Shown here: positions 58,556-64,000 of the stretch, in pieces
Layout: the number at the start of each line of letters is the position of its first letter
How positions within the stretch are numbered: the first letter of the stretch is position 1
DNA from: JASLDZ01 sp038226305
Lineage (GTDB): Bacteria; Pseudomonadota; Alphaproteobacteria; Caulobacterales; Caulobacteraceae
Direction: 5' to 3'
Length of the DNA: 64,000 nt
Assembly: GCA_038226305.1 (NCBI GenBank)
Contig: JBBRQN010000007.1
Coordinates: 62,001-126,000, forward strand
Notes under the pieces: generated by a model
The model's input: only the letters and a program-made list of their open reading frames with translations
The model's database searches: none
What the model was told of the DNA's origin: nothing
Program-made: the position numbers and the translations under genes

Positions 58556-59539
58556 ATGGACGCGAACCTCGTCTTCCTCATGGTCGGCGCCCTGGGCTTC
58601 ATCGGCATCGCCGGTATCGGCGTGCTCGTGGCGGGGGGCGACGACTCCTCGGCCAAGGCCACCAAGCGCATCCAGACGATGGGGTCGGCTTCGCGAACCC
58701 AGCGCGTGTCGCGCAACCCGGTCGAGACGGCGGGGGTGCGGCGCAAGCAGATTCTCTCCGGCCTCAAGGAGCTGGAGCGGCAGGAGCGTAAGGAGAAGCT
58801 GACCATCGAGTCACGCCTGCGCCAGGCCGGGCTGACCACCAGCGTGAAGACGTTCTGGATCATGTCGGGCGCGGTGGGCGTCGGGGTCGCCTTCCTCGGT
58901 GTGATCCTCAGCCACAACCTTCTGATCGGCCTCGGCCTTCTGGTGGGCGCGGGCCTGGGCCTGCCGCGCTGGTTCCTCGGCATGAAGTCTAAGCGGCGGC
59001 TGAAGGGCTTCACTGAGGAGTTCCCCAACGCCATCGACATCATCGTGCGCGGCGTCAAATCGGGCCTGCCTCTCAACGACTGCCTCAAGGTGATCGCGCA
59101 GGAGAGCCCCGAGCCCGCCTGCACTGAGTTCCGAAAGCTGGTGGAGAACCTGGCCGGCGGCCTAACCGTCGATCAGGCCATGAACAAGATGTACACGCGC
59201 ATGCCCACGGCCGAGGTGCGCTTTTTCGCCATCGTCATCGCCATCCAATCCAAGTCGGGCGGCAATCTGGCCGAGGCGCTGAACAACCTCTCGGTGGTGC
59301 TGCGTTCGCGCAAGCTGATGGTCGAGAAGATCAAGGCCATGTCGGGCGAGGCCGTGGCTTCCGCCGGCATCATCGGCTGCCTGCCACCGGCCATCCTGGT
59401 CATGGTGACGGTGACCACCCCTGGCTACATGACGCCGCTCTACACGACTTCGACGGGTCACCTCGCGCTGGGCATCGGTGCCTGCCTGATGGCGATCGGC
59501 GTCTTCGTGATGAAGCGCATGATGAACTTCAAGTTCTGA
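58556..59539 (+). CDS. tadB: Flp pilus inner-membrane platform protein TadB
   Basis: A 327-residue GspF-type protein: an N-terminal helix (LVFLMVGALGFIGIAGIGVL), two further membrane segments near residues 100-135, the conserved cytoplasmic domain (FTEEFPNAIDIIVRGVKSGLPLNDCLKVIAQE, PTAEVRFFAIVIAIQSKSGGNLAEALNNL) and a C-terminal helix pair. It forms the platform on which pilins are loaded by CpaF. ATG 58556, 9 bases after cpaF. Confidence 0.93.
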   Translation: MDANLVFLMVGALGFIGIAGIGVLVAGGDDSSAKATKRIQTMGSASRTQRVSRNPVETAGVRRKQILSGLKELERQERKEKLTIESRLRQAGLTTSVKTFWIMSGAVGVGVAFLGVILSHNLLIGLGLLVGAGLGLPRWFLGMKSKRRLKGFTEEFPNAIDIIVRGVKSGLPLNDCLKVIAQESPEPACTEFRKLVENLAGGLTVDQAMNKMYTRMPTAEVRFFAIVIAIQSKSGGNLAEALNNLSVVLRSRKLMVEKIKAMSGEAVASAGIIGCLPPAILVMVTVTTPGYMTPLYTTSTGHLALGIGACLMAIGVFVMKRMMNFKF

Positions 59540-59549
59540 TCGGGCCCCG

Positions 59550-60560
59550 ATGGACGAGCTGATCAAGGGCCTGACCGACCCGCTGAACGTGATGATGTTC
59601 GCCGTGGCCGTGATGGTCTTCGCGACCGTGGTCACCGTCGTCTCCCCCGCTTTCGAGCGGGACAAGCTCAGTGACCGGATGAAGGACGTCGCCAACCGCC
59701 GGGAGGAGCTGCGCAAGGCCAGCCGCGCCGCCATCTCGAATCGCGACACCTCGGCCGCCCTGCGCCGCACCGACGAGAGCTGGTACAAGAAGGTCGTCGA
59801 GCAGCTGAACCTGTCCAAGCTCCTCGAAGACCCCAAGGTGATCGACAAGCTGGCGCAGGCGGGCCTGCGTGGTCCGGGGCCGCTCAGCCGGTTCTACTTC
59901 TTCCGCTTCGCCACACCGTTCGCTTTCGCGGCGCTGGCAGCGTTCTATGCCTTCGGCGTCAACCATACGATGCTGCCCATCCAGCGGATGTGCGTTCTGG
60001 TGGTGGCCTTCGTCGCCGGCTTCTACGGGCCCAACATCTGGGTCTCGAACATGGTCTCCAAGCGGCGCGAGTCGATCGTGCACGCCTTCCCCGACGCGCT
60101 GGACCTCCTGCTCATCTGCGTGGAGAGCGGCATGTCCATCGAAGCGGCGGTGCAGAAGGTGGGGGGCGAGATCGGCGGCCGTTCCATCGAACTGGCCGAG
60201 GAGATGGCGCTCCTAACCGCGGAGCTCAGCTACCTGCCCGAGCGGCGGATGGCCTACGAGGGCCTCGCCAAGCGCACCAACCATCCCGGCATCAAGGCCG
60301 TGGCCGTGGCGATGACCCAGGCCGAGCGCTACGGAACGCCGCTTGGCGGTGCCCTGCGCGTCATGGCCAAGGAGAACCGCGACATGCGCATCGCGGCGGC
60401 CGAGAAGAAGGCCTCCCAGCTCCCGGCCAAGCTAACAGTGCCCATGATCATCTTTTTCCTGCCGGTGATCTTCATCGTGATCCTGACCCCCGGCCTGATG
60501 AAGGCCTTCGACAAGGGGGCCAAGAGCGCCCAGCAGCAGCGGATCGAACGCCACCGCTGA
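59550..60560 (+). CDS. tadC: Flp pilus inner-membrane platform protein TadC
   Basis: A 336-residue GspF-type partner of TadB: an N-terminal helix (NVMMFAVAVMVFATVVTVV), central helices (FATPFAFAALAAFYAFG, MCVLVVAFVAGFYGPNIWV), the conserved domain (HAFPDALDLLLICVESGMSIEAAVQKVGGEI; PGIKAVAVAMTQAERYGTPLGGALRVMA) and a last helix (MIIFFLPVIFIVILTPGLM). ATG 59550, 10 bases after tadB. It is the last gene of the rightward cpa cluster and converges on the TPR gene. Confidence 0.93.
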   Translation: MDELIKGLTDPLNVMMFAVAVMVFATVVTVVSPAFERDKLSDRMKDVANRREELRKASRAAISNRDTSAALRRTDESWYKKVVEQLNLSKLLEDPKVIDKLAQAGLRGPGPLSRFYFFRFATPFAFAALAAFYAFGVNHTMLPIQRMCVLVVAFVAGFYGPNIWVSNMVSKRRESIVHAFPDALDLLLICVESGMSIEAAVQKVGGEIGGRSIELAEEMALLTAELSYLPERRMAYEGLAKRTNHPGIKAVAVAMTQAERYGTPLGGALRVMAKENRDMRIAAAEKKASQLPAKLTVPMIIFFLPVIFIVILTPGLMKAFDKGAKSAQQQRIERHR

Positions 60561-60583
60561 GCGGCGATGCGCGGCGCTTGCGC

Positions 60584-61384
60584 TTAGCGCGCGTCCGCCG
60601 CGGCCTTCAGGTAGGCGAGGTTCGCGTCGGCCATGTCGGGCGGCAGGTCGCGGCGGATCAGGGTTTCGGCTTCACCCATCTTGCCCTGCAGGCCGAGCAC
60701 CAGCGCCAGGTTCTGGCGCTCCCGCGCCGTGGCGCCCGGCAGGGTCGAGGCGTGGCGCAGCATCCGCTCCGCCTCCGCCGCCTGCCCCTGCGCCGCCATC
60801 GCCATGGCCTTGTTCGAGAGGATCTGCGGGTTTTCCGGCGAGAGTTGCAGGGCGCGGGCGAAGGCGGTGCGGCTTTCCGCATCGCGCTTGGTCTCCGCGT
60901 AGGCCACCGCCAGCAGGGACGGAGCGCGCCAGTCGCCGGGGGCCAGCCCCTGCGCCCGCTCCAGGGGCTCGACGCCATAGAACGGCTGGCCCTGGGCGAT
61001 GCGGTCGCGACCGGCTTCGAGCAGGGCCTCGACGTCGTTCGGCTTGATCACCAGCACCTGCTGCACCGCCTGCGCCGCCTCGTCGTAGCGACCGATACCG
61101 CGAAGCGATGCAGCCAGCTTCACGCCGGCCACGGTGTCGGTGGGATCGACGCGGGTCTCCTGCGCCCAGAAGGCGGCACGGGCCAGGGGCTCCAGCCGGT
61201 CGGCGGCGGCACGGGTGGTGGCGTCGGCGCGGCGCGGGGGTTCGGGTGGCTTCTCTGCGGCCGCTGTCGGCGGCTTGGCGGGAGCGGGTGCGGCGGCGGC
61301 GACCGGCAGAGCCATGAGCGACCCGGCCAGAAGCGTCACGGTCAGGGCGATCCGCCTTGCGGGCGCGACGGCGTTCGGACACAT
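60584..61384 (-). CDS. Exported TPR protein, TadD-like
   Basis: A 266-residue protein. A signal peptide (ALTVTLLAGSLMALPVAAAA) is followed by a Pro/Ala linker and tetratricopeptide repeats from about residue 75 (LAASLRGIGRYDEAAQAVQQVLVIKPNDVEALLEAGRDRI; LLAVAYAETKRDAESRTAFARALQLSPENPQIL; AMAMAAQGQAAEAERMLRHASTLPGA). TadD proteins with this layout help place the pilus secretin. It converges on tadC with 23 bases between stops. ATG 61382-61384; GGAG lies about 11 bases before it. Confidence 0.83.
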   Translation of the reverse strand: MCPNAVAPARRIALTVTLLAGSLMALPVAAAAPAPAKPPTAAAEKPPEPPRRADATTRAAADRLEPLARAAFWAQETRVDPTDTVAGVKLAASLRGIGRYDEAAQAVQQVLVIKPNDVEALLEAGRDRIAQGQPFYGVEPLERAQGLAPGDWRAPSLLAVAYAETKRDAESRTAFARALQLSPENPQILSNKAMAMAAQGQAAEAERMLRHASTLPGATARERQNLALVLGLQGKMGEAETLIRRDLPPDMADANLAYLKAAADAR

Positions 61385-61461
61385 GGGGAGCTCTCCGCGA
61401 GAGGCGCGCTGGACGGGTTGGGCCCGCACTCTCGCCCAGCGCCGTCAACGAGCCGTTAAGC

Positions 61462-62868
61462 ATGACGGCCCCCCGTCTGGAGGCCGCCTTGGCCGAACCT
61501 GCTCCGCCGATCCTGATCCCGCTCGAGGCCGCGCCGCACGCCATTCCCGTGCGGCTGGTCATGGCGGGCGCGCCCGACCTGACCGCCAGCGCCGCCCTGA
61601 ACGACTTCGCAGGGCAAGCGGGGCGTATGCTGGTGGTCGGGGCGGGCGAGGGCGGCCCTCGGGTGCTCTATGGCCTGGGCGACGGGCCGGTGCGGGCCAT
61701 GAGCCTGCGGGCGCTGGCCTCCAAACTGCCTCCCGGCGACTATCGGCTGGAGCGGCACCCGGAGCTGGACGAGGCCGCCGCCGCCCTGGCCTTCGCTTTG
61801 GGCGGCTATGCGTTCGAGCGCTTCAAGTCCACCGAGCCCCGGCCCCGCGCCCGGCTGGCCGTCACTGCGCAGACCCTGGCCGCCGCCGCCCCCGCCGCCA
61901 GCGCCTGCGCCCTCGCTCGCGACCTCGTGAACACCCCCGCCAATGCGATGGGGCCCGCCGAGATCGAAGCCGCGGCCCACGCCCTGGCGCAGGCTCACGG
62001 CGCGACCGTGGAGGTCACCTCAGGCGAGGCGGTGAGGACGGGCTATCCCGCCGTCCACGCCGTGGGCCGGGCGGCCACCCCGCAGCGGGGCCCACGCTTC
62101 ATCGAGATCACCTGGGCCGGGCCGGGCGCCACCGAGGCCTCGCCCCGGCTGGTGATCGTGGGTAAGGGCGTGGCGTTCGACACCGGCGGGCTCGACCTCA
62201 AGCCCTCCGCGGGCATGCGCTGGATGAAGAAGGACATGGGCGGCGCCGCCCACGCCCTAGGGCTCGCGGCGCTGGTGATGCATGCGGGGCTGAAGGTGCG
62301 GCTGTCGACGCTGATCCCGGCGGTGGAGAACTCGGTCTCGGCCGATGCCATGCGCCCCGGCGATGTGCTCGACACCCGCGCCGGCAAGACGGTGGAGGTG
62401 GGCAACACCGATGCCGAGGGCCGCCTGATCCTGGCCGATGCCCTGACCCGCGCCGGTGAGCTCGCCCCCGACCTCACGCTCGACTTCGCCACCCTGACCG
62501 GAGCCGCCCGGGTGGCGCTGGGGCCGGAACTGCCGCCCTTCTACACCGACGACGACGCCTTGGCCGACGCCCTCTCACGGGCGGGTGAGGCGGTTGAGGA
62601 CCCCCTGTGGCGGATGCCCCTCTGGACCCCCTACGACGAGGCGCTGAACAGCGACGTGGCGGACCTCAAGAACGACGCTGACGGCTGGGCGCAGGCCGGA
62701 TCGGTGACCGCGGCGCTGTTCCTCAAGCGCTTCGCCCCCATGCAGGGGTCGTGGGCGCACTTCGACATCTTCAGCTGGAGTTCGCGCGGGCGGCCGGGTT
62801 GGCCCGCCGGTGCCGAGGCGCAGGCGATCCGCGCCGTCTTCGAGGTCCTGAAAACCCGCTACGCCTGA
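61462..62868 (+). CDS. Leucyl aminopeptidase, M17 family
   Basis: A 468-residue cytosolic aminopeptidase. The C-terminal catalytic domain has VGKGVAFDTGGLDLKPSAGMRWMKKDMGGAA (metal-binding Lys/Asp), PAVENSVSADAMRPGDVL, the signature NTDAEGRLIL (about residue 315) and DFATLTGAARVALG. It removes N-terminal residues from peptides with two metal ions. ATG 61462; a TCAA-N7-TTAA sequence ends two bases before it (see findings). It is divergent from the TPR gene by 77 bases. Confidence 0.92.
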   Translation: MTAPRLEAALAEPAPPILIPLEAAPHAIPVRLVMAGAPDLTASAALNDFAGQAGRMLVVGAGEGGPRVLYGLGDGPVRAMSLRALASKLPPGDYRLERHPELDEAAAALAFALGGYAFERFKSTEPRPRARLAVTAQTLAAAAPAASACALARDLVNTPANAMGPAEIEAAAHALAQAHGATVEVTSGEAVRTGYPAVHAVGRAATPQRGPRFIEITWAGPGATEASPRLVIVGKGVAFDTGGLDLKPSAGMRWMKKDMGGAAHALGLAALVMHAGLKVRLSTLIPAVENSVSADAMRPGDVLDTRAGKTVEVGNTDAEGRLILADALTRAGELAPDLTLDFATLTGAARVALGPELPPFYTDDDALADALSRAGEAVEDPLWRMPLWTPYDEALNSDVADLKNDADGWAQAGSVTAALFLKRFAPMQGSWAHFDIFSWSSRGRPGWPAGAEAQAIRAVFEVLKTRYA

Positions 62869-62892
62869 GACCGAGCGCAGCGGGTCGTAAGG

Positions 62893-63606
62893 CTACTTCG
62901 CTGCGGGGGCCTTGGAGCCGCCCGGGGTCGCATCCGTCGCGACGCCGGCGGCAGGGGCCGGAGTGCTGCCTGCATCGGCCGGAGCCGTGGCGGCACCCGC
63001 CGCGGTGGGCGTGGCGTCTGCGGCGGCGGCGGGCGCGGCAGCGGCCGGGTTGGGCGCGGGGACGGCCATCGGGCTGGAGCTCTGCTGGCGCAGCCACGCG
63101 ATCAGGTTGATGCGGTCGTCGCGCTGCTTCAGGCCGACGAAGCTCATCTTCGTGCCCGAGACGTAGGCCTGCGGGCCCTTCAGGAACTCGTAAATGTGCT
63201 CGTAGTCCCACACCGGAATTTTGTCGCCCTCGCCGACCATGCCGGAGGAGTAGGCGAAGCCCGGGTGGCTGCCGGGCTTCCGGCCGATCACGCCCCACAG
63301 GTTCGGGCCGATCTGGTTCGGGCCGCCGTTGGCGAAGTTGTGGCACGACTGGCACTTGGCCGAGACGGTGGCGCCGGCCGCCACGTCGGCGCTGGCCAGT
63401 ACCGTGCCCCAGTCGGGCGGGGTGTCGGCAGGTTCGGCGTCGCCGCCGGCGGAGGCTTCGGGGGCGACGGTGATGGCATAGCCCGGTTTCGCGGGCGCTT
63501 CGCCCTGGGCGAAGACCATCTCGGCACCCTGCCGCAGGATCACGATGGCAAGGGCCGTTCCGAGGATGGCGCCGGCGATCTTGTTCGTGCGCAGTTCGTC
63601 TTGCAT
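62893..63606 (-). CDS. Membrane-anchored cytochrome c, CycM-like
   Basis: A 237-residue class I cytochrome c. An N-terminal uncleaved membrane helix (IAGAILGTALAIVILRQGAEMVF) anchors the protein; the haem motif is CQSCH (C85, C88, H89) and the distal ligand is likely M154 in GTKMSF. GGPNQIGPNLWGVIGRKPGSHPGF is typical of mitochondrial-type cytochrome c. A 60-residue Ala/Pro/Thr tail follows the haem domain and is low in complexity. It should shuttle electrons to an aa3-type oxidase. ATG 63604-63606. Confidence 0.9.
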   Translation of the reverse strand: MQDELRTNKIAGAILGTALAIVILRQGAEMVFAQGEAPAKPGYAITVAPEASAGGDAEPADTPPDWGTVLASADVAAGATVSAKCQSCHNFANGGPNQIGPNLWGVIGRKPGSHPGFAYSSGMVGEGDKIPVWDYEHIYEFLKGPQAYVSGTKMSFVGLKQRDDRINLIAWLRQQSSSPMAVPAPNPAAAAPAAAADATPTAAGAATAPADAGSTPAPAAGVATDATPGGSKAPAAK

Positions 63607-63780
63607 GTCTGCCGATGGTTCCTGGAGGATGGCGCCCCGGGGAGGAGAGCTCTGGAATGGGGCCTGGCAGCCCGCGCGCGCGGGCGCGAAAAGCGAGGTG
63701 TGTCTTACACGCTCGCCACGCTCGTGCAACCGGCCGGAGCGCGCCTATAAGGCCTTACCCGCAAGGAGCCGAGCCTGCCG

Positions 63781-64000
63781 TTGGCCGCCGAACCGCTGAT
63801 CCTCATTCCCGCCCGCATGGCCGCTTCGCGCCTGCCCGGCAAACCCCTCGCGCTCATCGGCGGGGTGCCCATGATCGTGCGCGCGTTCAGGGCCGCCGAG
63901 GCCGCCAACGTGGGCCGGGTGGCCGTGGCGGCGGGCGACGCCGAGATCGTGGAGGCGGTGGAGAAGGCGGGCGGCCGCGCCGTGCTCACCGATCCGAACC
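63781..64000 (+). CDS. kdsB: 3-deoxy-manno-octulosonate cytidylyltransferase (partial, 3' end outside window)
   Basis: The first 73 residues of KdsB, which makes CMP-KDO for the lipopolysaccharide core. The nucleotide-binding start LILIPARMAASRLPGKPLALIGGVPMI is diagnostic, followed by ANVGRVAVAAGDAEIVEAVEKAGG. The likely start is TTG at 63781, 12 bases after AAGGAG; no better in-frame start is seen before the motif. The gene runs off the right edge. It is divergent from the cytochrome gene by 174 bases. Confidence 0.92.
   Translation, partial: MAAEPLILIPARMAASRLPGKPLALIGGVPMIVRAFRAAEAANVGRVAVAAGDAEIVEAVEKAGGRAVLTDPN

Noticed and set aside
1..64000. tRNA, rRNA, CRISPR arrays, insertion sequences, prophage or restriction systems
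   Set aside because: None recognised by eye in the intergenic regions or in the predicted proteins.

Overview
The window reads as chromosome of a high-GC alphaproteobacterium, most likely a member of the Caulobacteraceae (Caulobacter, Phenylobacterium or Brevundimonas type). The pointers are a complete Cpa/Tad pilus locus in Caulobacter order, CtrA-like half-site pairs in front of the pilin gene and cpaB, an ornithine decarboxylase gene and a Bax-inhibitor gene that both carry hairpin leaders where the alphaproteobacterial speF and ybhL RNA elements are known, and frequent GTG/TTG starts with 4-base gene overlaps. No tRNA, rRNA, CRISPR array, phage gene or insertion sequence was seen.

Region 1 (1-28.5 kb) is a large surface-polysaccharide locus. 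It holds an asparagine-synthetase-like amidotransferase, several one- to three-domain glycosyltransferases, four SAM methyltransferases (one FkbM type), a WecE/RffA-type sugar aminotransferase coupled to a WbqC-family protein, a NeuD-like acyltransferase, a beta-propeller protein, a two-component ABC exporter (Wzm/Wzt-like), a nucleotide-sugar dehydrogenase, and GDP-mannose enzymes: a GDP-mannose 3,5-epimerase homologue, GDP-mannose 4,6-dehydratase and a GDP-fucose-synthase homologue. The last keeps its reductase residues but lacks both epimerisation residues. Together they suggest a decorated glycan (6-deoxyhexose, 4-amino sugar, amidated uronic acid, methyl groups) exported by the ABC transporter. 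A sulfatase follows on the other strand.

Region 2 (29.9-48.9 kb) is mixed metabolism and housekeeping. It has two polyamine genes (a deoxyhypusine-synthase-family enzyme and ornithine decarboxylase) separated by a PQQ alcohol dehydrogenase with a lanthanide-type Asp-x-Asp signature. A 105-bp palindromic repeat lies beside that enzyme. Then come a PhnCDE-type uptake system, type II NADH dehydrogenase, a Bax-inhibitor-1 protein with a clear terminator, ThpR, a CitE-like lyase, ZapE, a small Cys-rich secreted protein, a retropepsin-like protein, the ligase-associated helicase/PdeM pair, and an MFS transporter.

Region 3 (48.9-61.4 kb) is the pilus locus. A leftward operon encodes a free-standing secretin N-domain protein and two TadE-like minor pilins. 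A rightward block has two Flp pilins, the prepilin peptidase CpaA, then cpaB-cpaC-cpaD-cpaE-cpaF-tadB-tadC with very tight spacing. A TPR (TadD-like) gene converges on the end.

Region 4 (61.4-64 kb) has an M17 leucyl aminopeptidase, a membrane-anchored CycM-type cytochrome c, and the start of kdsB (CMP-KDO synthesis), cut by the window edge. The main leads for new biology are the GDP-sugar branch with its epimerase-dead reductase homologue, the paralogous glycosyltransferase pair in which one GT-A domain has lost its acidic motif, the shared coiled-coil/SxSWxxTxPLR tail, and the structured RNA leaders.
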